Source of the DNA: Aquilaria yunnanensis | Lineage: Eukaryota; Streptophyta; Magnoliopsida; Malvales; Thymelaeaceae | Direction of reading: 5' to 3' | Length of the DNA stretch: 64,000 nucleotides | Assembly (NCBI GenBank): GCA_039654915.1 | Contig: CM077594.1 | Location: 96,176,893-96,240,892 of the forward strand | Shown: positions 1-12,775 of the stretch, in pieces | Numbering within the stretch: the first letter of the stretch is position 1 | Layout: each line of letters starts with the position of its first letter | Made by a program: the position numbers and the translations under genes | The notes under the pieces: generated by a model | What the model saw: only the letters and a program-made list of their open reading frames with translations | Database searches by the model: none | What the model was told of the DNA's origin: nothing

Positions 1-330
1 GAACTCGGCCGGAGGCTGATCGCGACTCGCGACAGAGAACTCAGCCGGCAGACGGGCGATCGCGACGCTCGACAGAGGATAACTCGGCTGGAGGGGAGAT
101 CGTGACTCGTGCCAGAGGCAGAGGGGCGAATCACGGAGGAGAACTCGGGCGGAGGCTGATCGGGACTCGCGACAGAGAACTCAGCCGTCAGACGGGCGAT
201 CGCGACGCTCGCGCGACAGAGGAGAGCTTGGGCGGAGGGGAGAATCACGACGCGCGACAGAGGGGAACTCGGGCCATCGGGCGGAGGGGTGAATCGAAAT
301 CTGTTCGGTGGCTCTCTGCCACTTCCTGAT
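1..330. repeat. GC-rich degenerate tandem repeat block
   Basis: Bases 1-71 and 141-211 are near-identical copies (three differences seen by eye), giving a period of about 140 bases. Shorter pieces of the same motifs (gactcgcgacaga, gggcggagggg) recur between and after them. The block is far richer in G and C than its surroundings. The open frame at 102-329 is a by-product of the repeat and I do not treat it as a gene. A short gaggt/gaggaga run continues to about 420. Confidence 0.6.
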
Positions 331-475
331 CGTGAGAAGGAGAACTCCAGCGCCGTCGATGGCCCGATTCTGAGGACTAAGGTGAGGTGAGGTGAGGAGA
401 ACTGAGTGAGGAGAGGAGACAGAAGCCCGATTTCACGTTTCTGGTTTACTTCCTTTAAATTAATAATAATAATAT

Positions 476-678
476 ATTATTATTATTATGTAGGTTCGAT
501 AGGCTCGAAAACCTATCGAATCAAATACTAACATATTCGAGTTCGATTCGATAAGATATCCGAATAATAAAAATGGCTCGGGCTCGTATTCGAAGTTCGT
601 AAAGCTCGGTTCGTTAAGTCTAATTTCGAGCTCGAATTCAAATAGTTCGATAAAAGCTCGATTCGATAACACCCCTAG
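476..678. mobile_element. hAT-type MITE fragment
   Basis: This stretch is dense in tcga and gctcg words and ends at about 669-678 with acacccctag. That is the inverted form of the common plant hAT terminus TAGGGGTGT, seen complete at 63254-63982. No matching left end or target duplication is visible; the left side runs into a TAA/TTA microsatellite (462-490), so it looks truncated. Confidence 0.4.
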
Positions 679-1414
679 TTTAAACTAAGGTTTCAAAAGT
701 TATTGTCAAACACTTTTAAAAACAGATGAGATAAATTGTAGATTTTTAAAAATAGAAGAGACAAAGTGTAAGTTAGACCAAACCATAGGGGGGTTTTGTC
801 ATTTTCCCTATTTATTAATAGCGTAATGATTAAAATTGTGGCATCTAGTACTAGTATAAATTTTGTTGAAGATAAACAAGTCTTTGGAAGATTTCTAAAT
901 AAATCCCCCCGGAAAAAGAAAAAAAGAACAAGAAGATACTACTTCTAGCTACAAAAACTTGGGAAACTTGCAATAACTCATGTGGTTTAACATAACCTAC
1001 ATTTTATTCTCATTATTTTTGAAAACCTAATTTTATCTCATTTTTTTTTACACTTTTCAATAAACACTTTTGAAACTATAATTCAAATTGTGTGATAATC
1101 ATTTTTCAGTAATTTTAATCTCTTCAATATCATTTTACATTTGATAGAAATTTTAAATTACTAATTTTTCTTCTTTGAAAATTTTTTTCCTGTAAATGCA
1201 AATCAACATTTTTTAAATGTCAATTAATTATGAAAAAAAAATATTAAAAATATTGAAATTGCTAAAATATAGTTACCAGTCAGTTTAAATTAAGATTTTA
1301 AAAGTTATTGTTGGATAATATAAAAAAATTAGGGGTAAAGTGTGAGCTTTTAAAAATAGAAGAGACAAAGTATAAGTTAGGCCAAACTTCAAAGGGGTTT
1401 GTGTAATTTTCGTA
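679..1414. repeat. Direct repeat pair of about 130 bp
   Basis: Bases 679-810 and 1285-1414 share a run containing ttaaaaatagaagagacaaa and, further on, gtaagttag followed by ccaaac. They lie in the same orientation about 600 bases apart. They look like two copies of the same dispersed repeat terminus. The AT-rich sequence between them has no recognisable gene. Confidence 0.5.
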
Positions 1415-1678
1415 AATACTAAAAAGGTCCCATCTGGCTTTAGCCTCAAGGCCCTCAACGATTTTGTGTCAAAGTTCTAAAAAAACTATCTAAAAGTTGT
1501 TTTTAATTTCCACCATCAATAAACTATCCAAAAACTCTAACAATGATCTTAAAAAGCTCTTCTGAAACAGGTTGAAGAACTTGAGGTACTAGCAGCCCTA
1601 CAATAGTAAATCACTTTATCATTCGCTTTCAGCCTCTCACTCACTTTTTCACACAGAAGACACCATAAATTTTTGTAC

Positions 1679-4660
1679 AGTGCAACTTAATCTCTCAACT
1701 ATGAGCCATTAGGCACTTTGCCCCTTTCACAATATATTTGCTAGTTGAGTAACCAGTAAAATTACACGTTTAGTCACCAGAGTTTTTAGTTTATCTCTTT
1801 TATACCCTCCACTTTACCATTTAACAATCTAATCCTCATCCCTATTTTTTCACAACACTAAATACCACCACCGCCCCAGCCGTTGATCCTGCCGCTGCAG
1901 TTGCTCCTAGACAGCCGCCCGCCCACTGCCATGTCCATTCCTCTGTCAGAGGACGCCGATGTTGCAGTCCGCCTTTCGCCCCATTTAGAGTCGGTGACAC
2001 CCCACATCGTGACACGATGCCGCTGCACATCACTCCTTCGCAGTCGCACCAGTGGGTGACGCCATCAACTCCACATAGGTTCCATCCGAAAAGCAACCAT
2101 ACGCACAGCCCTTTTAGTGGTCGAGTTCAGCCGGAAGCCGGATGGCCCCGGAGACATCTGGAAGCGAATGCACCGTGGAGCAGAAGGTGAGAAGGAGGTT
2201 GTCATCGGTGTGGATGCGGATAGTGGAAGAAAAAAGAGTTTAATCGAAGGAGCGAAGGCTGGAGGTGAGTCGGCGATGATTTTGGTGAGATCGGAGGACA
2301 GGGATTAGGCCCATCTATGGCCACTCCCCCTCATTTTCCGGCTCGAGTTCTTCGTTTCCCAGGTTGTCTTCTTCACTGGGACAATGGAATTTTCTTTGTG
2401 GTGATCGTCTGCAGACGGTAGCGCCAATGCGGCGAGCTTGCTATACATGAAGGGGTTGAGCAGGGACAGTATTTGCAGGCTACTCTATTCTTCGATCTAT
2501 AGAGGCGGAGGCTTCAGAGGCCAAATTTTGCCGCCGTGGGTTAGTTTGTAATTTTTTTACTTAATTAAAATTGATTATATTTTTGGTAATTAATTATATT
2601 ACTTGAAAAAATGTACCATTATTTATTTTTTCAATGAATTTTTTTTATAATTAAAATTAATTTTATAATTGAAGGATTATTTTTTTTTCTAAAAAATCAT
2701 AAAATTAGTTATTTTGCAGAAAAAAAATGATTGAAATACTAATCATTAGTTAAAACAGAATACAGATTTTTATTTTTAATGAATTTGAAATCATAAAATT
2801 ATTTTTTTAAAGTAGAATACTTCCAAACAAATTTGCGTTTGACTCCCATTAAGTGTATCAAGTTACTTAGTTTACAATAAGGCCATTGAACAATTAGAAA
2901 TGAGCATTGAAACTATGCACCTAGGTGTACAAGCACCTACCTAACAGTGTTAAGTTTCTGTTAGTTTTAAGTATAAATGGTAATTTTTACTTCTTAGGAT
3001 AAGTCATATTTAATTAGGATAGTTATGGAATATATTAACCTTATTCAAATTTTTAACTATGAGAAAGTTTTAAATTTGAATTCATTTGAAAAGATAATAC
3101 TAATGAAACAAATAAATATAATATGATAAATATGGTAATAATATGATTCTGGGTTTGTAAAAAATACAAATATGTATGTATGCTTTTGAGTTTCATTTGT
3201 ATGATTCTGGGTTTATAAAAAATACAAATATATATGTATGTTTCTGGATTTTATTTGTATGATTTTGGGTTTGTAAAAAACACAAATATATGTGTGTGTG
3301 TGTGTGTATTGTTTTAGACTATATGTGTATTGTATTAAACCATATGTGTGTGCATAATGTACTAAACTGGAAGTGAATTGTATTAAATTCTTTGGGCTAT
3401 GTATGAAACTATATGTGAAATGAATTAAACTAGAAGTCAAATGTATTAATTTGTGCGGCAAATTATAATACAAGAAAATGACATTGCCACGAAAAAAAAA
3501 TAAAACCACTAAAGTTATCGTCACCACCAGTATCATAATCAATATCGTCATAGCCATCAACTGGATGCGAAATGTATGTAACTTGAAGTGAAATGTATTA
3601 AACGTGTGGGATATGTATTAAACTGTAAGTAAATTGTATTAATCTGTATGGGATGTGCTAAATTGGAAATGAAATGTATTAAACTTTGTAGAATGTGTAT
3701 TAAACTGGAACTGAATTGTATTAAACTATGTGGGCTTTGTATTAAACTGTAATTGAAATGTATTAAACTGAAAGTCAAATATATTAATCTATGTGGCAAA
3801 ACCATCACATGAGAAAATGATATTACCACAAAAAAATAAAACCACTAAACTCATTATCACCACCAATACCATAATCGACACTGTCATCGTCATCAGCTCC
3901 ATTATCACGAACGCCAGTAGAGCCACGAGCAATAAGCTTGCCGATGCGATATAAAACAAGTCTAGAACTAAACCCCCAGAATTTTCTGATGCACTACCGC
4001 CGTCTTGAAGATGAAGAAGAAGAGGTTCGCTGTCATGTGTTGGAGTTTTCATGGTTAGAGGTGGAGGGGTTTGACAGAGAGAAAAAGCAAATTCTAGAAG
4101 TTAAAAATTCTTGAAAGCAGCAAAACGGAAATAAGTTTGTGTGATCAGAGACAAGGAAGCAATGAGAAAATTAGACGAGGAGAAAGCAACCAGAATGGAA
4201 GAGAAATTTAGGAGTGTGGCGTGAAAGGGAGTGATAATTAGGTTTTTAAATTGTGAGAGAGAAATTTAGGAGAGATAAGTATGAACTTTTTCTTTCTTTC
4301 CTAGATTTCCTCTCTTAATTTTGCGTCCCTATCCCTTCCTTATAAAAAAAAAAAAGGAACAATAATGCCATAATTATATTTAATTATAAAAATTTAATAT
4401 ACCATAATTATCCTGCCCAAGCAGACTTATACCGACAACAAAAACTTACCTTAACTTATACCAATAACAAAAACTTACCTTTTCCACAAAAACAAACGGA
4501 TTCTGTTGAAAACAAACATGGTGCACATACACTTAGGTGTACATCAGAATTGGTCATTAGAAATCTAGCGGAGTTAATGAAATGTTAAACTAACTGAGTC
4601 AATGAGTTAAAGAATTTAAGTATGTCACATTTTATAGTTGAGAGACTGAGTTGCAACTAA
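1679..4660. mobile_element. Candidate TIR element with GC-rich insert (pack-MULE-like)
   Basis: Bases 1679-1705 (tgcaacttaatctctcaact and neighbours) reappear inverted at about 4633-4660 (agttgagagactgagttgca), which suggests terminal inverted repeats. Between them lies a GC-rich block at 1865-2540, out of character for the area and resembling captured exon sequence, followed by a second smaller TIR element (2916-4543). The open frames at 1842-2308 on both strands cover the same block and show no domain I know. I could not define a target duplication, so the ends are uncertain. Confidence 0.3.
2916..4543. mobile_element. Candidate nested TIR element with internal duplications
   Basis: The left end tgcacctaggtgtacaagca and the inverted right end (4520-4543, seen on the plus strand as gtgcacatacacttaggtgt) match at about 17 of 22 positions. 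Inside, 3459-3560 and 3804-3900 are two copies of one unit. The sequence between and around them (3310-3800) is a degenerate run of a 20-odd-base motif built on tgtattaaactgg. A (TG)n microsatellite lies at 3293-3309. The minus-strand frames at 3213-4052 are translations of this repeat. I see no target duplication. Confidence 0.35.
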
Positions 4661-5147
4661 CCAAACTTTAGGTACTAAAGTAATAAGTGAAAGTTACTGC
4701 AATGTGAGGGAGTGAAATTGATTTTGGCCTATTTACTATGGCCAAAGCCAGGAAGTTGCTCTCTGGAAAAACCACCCCTACGAGGTGACTCTTCCTTCTG
4801 CCTCTTTTGATCGTCTTCTAGTCAACTTTCAGATAAGATGACCAACCAAACCATGATCATCTTCGCCCTAGTCAAGATCAGTCAAACCACAGTGGATGTG
4901 GATGTTTGCCATCATCTTGTGGAGGATGTTGATGCACGATTCTTGCGACAACACATTTGCCATAAGTAGAGGTATATAGATTGAGTTTGTACCCAGAAGT
5001 GTATATATTCACTTTTTTGAGCATTTACACAATTTCACAACGATGTACATGGAATGTCACAAGATTCAACCCCATTGCCCCTTACTCCTCTGTGTGAGTG
5101 TGATGATCTTGAACATACCAGTCAGACACTGGTAGAGGTACTAGCAT

Positions 5148-8100
5148 CTAACTATAATTAACATGACCTCCAGCATCATTAGACGGAGTCCTCAACTTCA
5201 CGATACTAGTAGCTGGATCCCTGGACAAAAATAAGTTACCTCCGGCATCCGTTTTCCCATATTCGGCAACTCGAGGATCCATAACGATTCTGCATGATCT
5301 TGATGACTCAACACCCTTTAAATCAACATCATAGTAACATAAATGGTCTGAGATGCTCTTCCCCATCACTGACCTGCAATTTAGGTAAAAATAGGTAAAA
5401 GAGAAGGCTTCCACACACAGGCATGCTTGCCAATAAAAGTTGTGTTGCTATCCTGCACTCCAACTTAAGATGATCAGGGAAGACAATGGTTGTGCACATA
5501 CTTTCTCATTGTTCGCATGTGAAGATTATAAGTCATAAAAAGTGAAATCTGCTCCATCACTTCCCCACAAGATAAGCTAATGTTATGAAGATGACCAAGT
5601 GGCTTCAGTCAGAAAACCAAACGTCAGTCAAATTAAACAGAATGATGACCGTACCTGCTACAGTCTGGATCTTCACCAGACCCATCGCAGACCTTCTCAA
5701 TCTGATAAACCAGACTTCCCAATCCAAGGTTACGTAACCATACCTAGAAAGGAAAAAGCAGTCTCAACAATTTTAAAATCAAAGAGAAGAGAAATGCAAT
5801 GAAGAAGCACAAATTAAAGCCCCATCGTGAAATTTACCAATAAATATGCATATGTTCATCTGTTAACATATCATTAGTGCATGAACCAACTAAGCTCTTT
5901 GTTACCATTTGTTCTCATGTACTAAAGAGTGGATCCGCACCAATGGGATTCATGCATGCTTAAAACTGGGTGGAAAAATGGATGGGAAAGGATAGCAGCT
6001 GAACATAACAATGAATCCAACAATGAAAAGGATGAAACAGAAGTCTCAGGAACTAGGGAGTAAGGATAGCTTCTCTGAGAATGCAAAGTAAGAATATATC
6101 ATAAACACAAAAAATGCACAAAACAGAAGTTTCAACTCCTGAATAATATACTAACAAGCCATACCTCTCGAGGAAAGTGATGGTATGTCTTTGAAGGGAA
6201 GAAGTAGTAGTATGGGGGCAAATGGGGCACAATATCACGTCCATTCGTTATCCGGAATGAGTTTGGCACAAGCTGCCTGTAGTAAGATGCAAAAGCAGCA
6301 TTGCCAACACGAGGCTGCCCAAATGTCATAACGATAACATTTTTGGCTTCACAATTGACCTGAGAGTAAAGAGCACAGAGTTTCAAAGTAAATTTAACTA
6401 CCAATCGTCCAAAATTTATTCAGGATAAACAATATATTCAGAAAAAAATTACTAAGATTTGAGTACTATGAACCAAACTTGGTAAGAAAGGTTTTGAAAC
6501 CTACTTTTAGATCAAGTCCACAAAATGCAGCCATAGCACCTCCCATTGAATGGCCAGTAACCATAATGTCAAGTTCTCCGTAAAATTTCTTTGCTCTTTC
6601 AATAGCATTTAAGATCCCAGGACGTAGCGTTGTGTTGTGGTAAGCAGAATAAAATCCATGGTGCACCTAATTAATGAGGTCAAAAAATTAACATAGGTCA
6701 CCCCTTTGAAATTACAGTAGTTATCTCGGTACACTTACCATTGCATCATCCATTCCAGGATAATTTAAATCAAGCTGTTTCCAGTACAAATCTTCAATCC
6801 AGTTCTGTATGCTGTGAAAATGAAGCTTTTAATTAAACCATATCTAGTAACATGGTGTTTGCATGTTTCTTTGATGAAATTTTTTATCCATGTAACTTCC
6901 TATTTTGCCTATCAATCGTGACAAGGCATTGATACATGCAAGTTTGATTAATCACCAACAACTAGAACACGGGCGTATGCCCGCAACACTTCAATCAAAG
7001 TTATTGCTCCAGCCCCCAAATCTACTCTTGAAAAGATTGTCCAGGAAGGATCTATACAACCAAATTGGTACGAGAGCATTTATACCTATTCTCTTTGGTT
7101 CCTCTAAAAGCAATAACAATAGCATTAAGATCCTTCGCCACCCCAACATATGCCTGTCAACCAAAGGTCATTCTCATGTCAACCATGTTCCAGAAGAATT
7201 AAACATAGGATAAGTGACCACATGTGGATATGCACCTGTAAGCAGCTTTCAACGTCAACAATAAGCTCTATAACTTGAAATCCCTGTTTAATAGGTCATT
7301 TGCATCAAAGAACTAGTTAGCAAGAAATTTACTCTGTGTGTATAACATAAATGACCGTGTACCTTTGTCAAACCGTCACATCTTGAGCATGTCCAGGTAA
7401 AAAGTTCAGTAAGGTCTGAAATGTACACCTGAAAGAACAAAATTCGTCAGTCACTAGTATAAGAATGTTGGGATACAAAATTGCAGATAATGAAAGAAGT
7501 TTAGCTCATATGTTTGTTAGGTGCTCCAGATTCAACAGTTCAGACTCATTCCATAACAGCAAGGACACCAAGATGAAGGGCTTTTCATATTTTTTGGTGA
7601 TAAGCATAGTCAGGAAATTGCAAGATTCTTGGGAATGAAAAATGTCAGTTAGGATCCTAATTGTGCATTCTATTTGGTAAAGAAATGGTAGATATATATG
7701 TAAAGATAAGAATGAGAATGAGTATACAGTACTATTACTGCTATAGAGCTTGTAGTTTTATCTACAATCTAAAACTACAATCTTTATGATGTCCATACAG
7801 TTGATTTTTCATAGAGCTTACCGCAGAAGCATACTCCACTAAAATGGTAGCAAGAGTGTGATTGAACCTAGGAAGATTGTCTTCATGCTTGACCTTAAGT
7901 TCTGAAGTAGGAAATAAACCTAGGTGAGATTGCCATTTGAAATATCACTTCAATCAAAGTTTAGTTGTGCATGTCATGTTCCTGTGTTATATAGATTGTT
8001 CTCCTTAACAAATGTCATATGCAGTTAAGTTACATGTCAAAAAGCAACAGAAGTAGCTGAATTTTTGAACGTTTAGAAAAGAAAAAATAATATTCTTACA

Positions 8101-8667
8101 ACCTCTTTGTTGTATGACAATTGAAACACCAAATAAAACCTAGAGTTCATCAACCTCTTTATCGTATGACAATTCTAGACCCGCTCTTATTAGAACTCAT
8201 GTATATCTTTATTAATTCCGATCTTAAACACTAACTACCAATCTTCCTTAACACAATAGAGCAATAAACTAGGCACATCCAAACCAAGTGCTCAATCTTT
8301 TTGCAAGACCAAAAGGACTGGTAGAAGACTCAATCTAGACCACTTCGAATCCAGAGACTCCAAATGGCAAAAACTTTAGTTTTGGCACTCTTCAAATACC
8401 CAATAACAGAACGTGAAAGGTGAAATTATTGACCATTACTATCCAAGAACTGCCCACTACTCAGCATTTGTCTAAAACTAGGTTCGTTTCCAATTGACGA
8501 AAAGTTCCGACAACTAAAAACTAATTTCAATTTAGAGTGAATAACCTCGAAAACAAATTAAATGATTGCAAGCGCCTAAAAGTTCCTTAATTACCTCTCC
8601 CGAGAGACGGAAGAAACACGCAAGTAAAAATCACGAAGATGAGCCACTTCGGGCCCATCCCCTGCAT
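5148..8667 (-). CDS. Class 3 (fungal lipase-like) triacylglycerol lipase, 10 exons
   Basis: I reconstructed ten exons: complement of 5148-5373, 5655-5743, 6165-6359, 6505-6666, 6739-6811, 7086-7153, 7236-7283, 7363-7428, 7822-7901 and 8595-8667. All introns are GT-AG and the phases agree throughout, giving 359 residues. The start is the first ATG in exon 1 and opens a hydrophobic signal peptide (about residues 1-24), so the enzyme is probably secreted or enters the endomembrane system. Residues 97-120 hold the conserved NAIVIAFRGT strand. The nucleophile elbow is GHSMGG with Ser176. Asp232 (GRDIVPHLPP) and His295 (DHLCYY) complete the expected triad. Exon order and sequence match the plant lipase family of Arabidopsis At5g18640 (from memory). 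The enzyme should hydrolyse ester bonds in acylglycerols; its natural substrate cannot be read from the sequence. It appears intact. Confidence 0.93.
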
Positions 8668-8945
8668 CGCAAGTCGCCAAATAAATGACCAGTGGTTAAA
8701 AGGACCTATTTCTTCATCAATCTGCGGTCGTGAAAAGAGGCCCACGGACGCAGAGTCGCTGGCAGAAAATGCGAAGACTCCGATTCCACGATCGGCGAGG
8801 CTTTAGAGAAGACGCCGATTGCACGCTCCGCGACGGCAGCCGGAGAGGGCCGGTGATGGCTGGCCGATGATGGAATTTCAGGAAGAAGAAATCCTTATCT
8901 GCGGACAAGAAGATAAGAATTGTAAACGGACACGGATTTCTTTCG
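8668..8945 (-). promoter_or_regulatory. 5' leader of the lipase gene
   Basis: Upstream of the lipase ATG, 8700-8900 is GC-richer than the flanks and carries pyrimidine-rich stretches on the minus strand, as expected of a plant 5' UTR. No TATA box is obvious, and the transcription start cannot be fixed. The minus-strand frame at 8717-8908 lies within this leader; it has no recognisable domain and could at most be an upstream ORF. Confidence 0.4.
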
Positions 8946-9419
8946 GTTTGAGCTGTTAGTTTTTAGGAACTACTTCCGTATTTGCCCTCTTTGGATACGT
9001 TGTGGTTGGTCGATAATTTGTAGCAAATTTTTAGGGGCAATTTGGTCAATTGAAAGAATAGTAACGTGGCCTGTCCGCAGCACCCAGAAGGATCATTCAC
9101 TGTTGTTTCGGGTTAGGACACAGGCCAACTGGCGTACTGCAGTATAACCTGGGCGAGGAAGCGGGAAAAATGACCTATGAAAATAGGATATACTTAAAAG
9201 CGTTTCAAGAGTGGTATATATAATTTTCATTTTATAATAGTTGTCTCTTTTTAACATTAGTTTAAGTGATTGCTTATTGAATATTATACGGGGACTGAAT
9301 TGAAAAGGAGGCAGGAGTTTAATAACTTTCTGGTAATTGATCCTCAAACTGGCCTTCTTGTTGAAAAGAAAGCAAATAGGCTCGGGCATTTTCATTTTGC
9401 TTAGAAGACAAAAGTCACA

Positions 9420-9700
9420 GCACAAAGAAACAGAGAGAGAGAGATAGAGAGAGGAAGCTCGGGCTGCTGTCTCATCTTTCCTCCTCTGCTTCCTTCACAC
9501 GACGTCGCAAGCTTTGGCGACAGCCTTCCTTCGCAGTAGTGGGCACACAAACGATGGCAACGGTGAAGAAGGTATTGGCCCAAATCTCGGAGAGGAAGCA
9601 TTCCTCCGCCACTTGGCCTGCAAAATCGGCACCTTTTATGGAAAAAAAAACTCATTTTTTGGACGTTTTCTCCAAAAATCACAAGCTGACGCGCTAAACA
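9420..9700 (+). pseudogene. Possible 5' gene fragment
   Basis: A (GA)n/CT-rich leader at 9430-9490 is followed by an ATG at 9554 opening a 47-codon frame to the stop at 9697. It begins MATVKKVLAQISERK. The layout, with a GA-rich 5' UTR, moderate GC and then an ATG in good context, looks like the start of a plant gene. The frame ends quickly in A-rich sequence and no downstream exon is recognisable. I do not know the protein. It may be a truncated first exon or a very small gene. Confidence 0.25.
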
Positions 9701-10599
9701 TCTGTGGAAATCGATGAATTGGGGCACCTAGAGTAGAACTGGGTCAATAGGGCTTCCGTTACCATGGATTTTCTTGTTAAGGAGTTCGATAGTGAGGAAA
9801 GTTTTAGATCAAGAGGACAAAGATATAAGAACTAAGGTGACTGTCATAAAAGAAAACTTGAGAATCAAAAAAGCAAGAAGCAATATCTGAGGGATCTATT
9901 TTAGCAGTTTTCCACTTTCTGGGTAATACTTGCACTATTTATTAGTGACTAATATTTTAGTTACGATAGATTTACAATAACTTAAACACATAATTAACAT
10001 ATACAAGCTGCAAGAAGCCACGTGTTGCACTGGTTCAATTCATGTTAACATTAAATATAAATATAATTGATAATGATTATAAATGAGGAAAAATTTCTCA
10101 TAAAAATTAAATAACTATTATTTAAATTTGATGTAAAATTAGGGTCTGGCCTTTATACAATAAAATCTTAGGACCCATAGGAAAAAGAGCGAGATTTTAG
10201 TGATTGGGAACAGTGTTTAACCATTGAAACAAAAGGGAATGAACAAAAGTAACAAAAAAAAAAAAGTAGCAAGAATCAAGACAAAAAGTCCAAAGTAAAG
10301 TTTGAGACTAAAGGCAAACAGAAAAACTTTAAGTACCAATAGTTTAACCATTGACTTATAAATAGGAAAAAGTGAAATTAGCCAAAATTGGATCATCCCA
10401 AATTATGCCCAATGGCAAATAAACAACAACTAAAGTTTTGTTTTAGAATGTAGAAATAATATAAAAAATGATAAAATACGGTTAATAATGGCATTCCAGT
10501 GACAAAAAGTGAGATTTAACGATTAGCACCAAAAAAACAACAAAAGTGGAGTGTTGACTTTCTATGTGAACTTTGACCTCAAACTTTGGACTCAATTCA

Positions 10600-12050
10600 T
10601 TATTATTTTCCTAGTTTCATTTTGTAGGTGTTAAGAGCTATTAGGAGCATGAGAAATAAATAAAAGCAATTGAAGCAAAAATGAGAAAATTTGATGACAA
10701 AAACAATCCAAGAAAAAGAGCGACTTGAAAGCCACTTTTTGACTTTTTCTTGAAAGATTGAGGCTTTGGTGAAAGCATAAAAGTTGTAGCCCTTTCTCTT
10801 AGCTTTACTTAGGATTTTGATTCTCCTCAATTGAATCTTTGTGCACAAGATTATGGCCAAAATATTAAAGGTATTAAAGTTGTCAAAATGGTAGTGTCTA
10901 GGTGCCAATTTGGCCCTTTCTGGCACCTAGGTGCCCCTACACCTAGAGAAAAATGGTCCCCCACCTCCAATTTGAATCTAAGCATGCTATTGGTAGGGGA
11001 TTTGATCCAAATTGGTAGATAAATAAAAAAGACACCTCCAAGACTTAGAAAAATATGGAATCAAGCTTAAAAACTCTCTATTCTTCTTCATCTTCTCATT
11101 TTAGACTTAGGTTTTTCATCACCATCTCTTGCATTTCTTCATCTTCCTTAAGAGCACTTGTGGATTATTATTTGGAGAAGGCTTGAAGGACTTGAAGACT
11201 TATAAGAGCCTTAAGGAATCAAGTATCTAGAGTTTCTTGGGTTCTTTCTTTCCTTCATTCTTCTTATATTTAGACTTGAATACTCTTTTATGTATTTTCA
11301 TGTTTTTGTTTGGTTTGGTTATGGTGTAGCCTTCCTTAACACTATCTATGGATGTAGCTACTTGAATTGATTATGTTGGATGAATTTATGGTTATGTGAT
11401 TTGGTTTTCTTTTAAATGCTTGTTTATCCTTCCTTTATACTCAATGTTGTGTTAGCTAATTGATGGCCATAATTAATTACACTTTAAATTGTTATGAAGC
11501 TCTTGGAAAATATTAAGAGCAATTGGACCTAAAAGAAGGGTTTAATGATAATAGGCTTGCTGGAAAACTAGTACAAGTCATTAGATGAAGGTAAATTAAG
11601 CTTTATTGCATTTTCCTAAGCTTGTAATCAGATGAAAATCTTTATTAAGTCTATGATTAGATAGGATAATTCTTTTATTTGGGAAAGTAAGAATGCAGTT
11701 CGGTACTTCACCAACAAGCCAAGAAAACTAAGTCATTAGCCTAAATCCACCAATTAATCAAGGCAAATAGTGAATCCATACGAAGTGTGCTTTCATAATT
11801 TGATTAAAAAAACCATAAATTTACATTGCATCCTTGCATTCTATATTAGTCGCATTTCACTTAGCTAAGTTTAGTTACTTGTTTGTCTTGCGTAAATCCT
11901 CATTCAACTTTGATTGTTTAGCTAAAGTTAACTTAGAGTAATGGTATTTGGTAAGCAATTCAATCAATCCTCATGGTAATGATACTCTTTCTTACCTAAC
12001 TTCAACGCCCATCATGCGCTTGCGGATTAGGGTTTAAAAATTCACAACAA
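10600..12050. other. Retroelement-like sequence, unassigned
   Basis: There is no coding region I can support. The layout resembles an LTR or leader of a Ty3/gypsy element: the stretch opens near tgttaagagctattaggagc (10628), has a pyrimidine-rich leader at 11080-11160, and ends with a gatactctttcttacctaac...cttgcgga segment near 11985-12027. I found no matching second LTR, primer-binding site or target duplication. The minus-strand frame 10603-10926 shows no domain. Confidence 0.25.
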
Positions 12051-12775
12051 AAAGAAAAAACTTTAGGTCAAATAAAGCAAATGAAAATACTACAGGTATT
12101 AATGGTAATCATTAACTTAATAAAAATAAAAATAAAATAAAATAAAATAAATAAATTGGTCAAAGCCAAATCAAAATGAGAAAGCAATTCAGGAATTGAA
12201 AACACGCTTTACAACAAACAAAATGAGAAACAGAATGAAATCTAGAAAACAACTAGACAAATCCTTGAATAAGCGATCATCTTTCTTAAAGGCGACTGAG
12301 TTTTTTCTTCTTTTACAAAAAGTGACCATCGTTCAAAAAAGGTGATTGTCCATTGAAAAGTGATATGTATTATTCATGAACAATAAATTTCACTGCCAAG
12401 TGAATAATGGCACCCTTTATGGCTTTTATAATATAGTAATAATATATGATTAGTTGCACCCTATTCCTACTTCCTGGAATGGTCCTTCCGTGATCTTTCT
12501 CAACATTCAAGCGATTTGCATCCTCTATTTGGATGTAGCATTACACATAGTCATAAAACTTCTCTACACTCTGAAGCCTATACCGAAGTCCTGCTCGGGT
12601 CAAACCCGACCTAACTCATTCAAGGCCCAATTCAAGCCAACCCTAGGGGAAGCATGGGAGAGGTAAGGCATGTGTAGGCTATAGGAACAGGTCAAAAAAA
12701 TTGGGCCAATCGGCTTAAAACCTAACTTCAACCAAGGCTTAGGACAAAATCGGGCTAGACAGGCCGAGCCTACCA

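Noticed and set aside
3213..4052. Minus-strand frames of 87-115 codons
   Set aside because: They read through the degenerate tgtattaaactgg repeat (HLTSSLIHF-like periodic peptide) and a simple ATC/ATG run.
6905..7213. Plus-strand 102-codon frame
   Set aside because: Antisense shadow of a lipase exon (7086-7153) and its introns.
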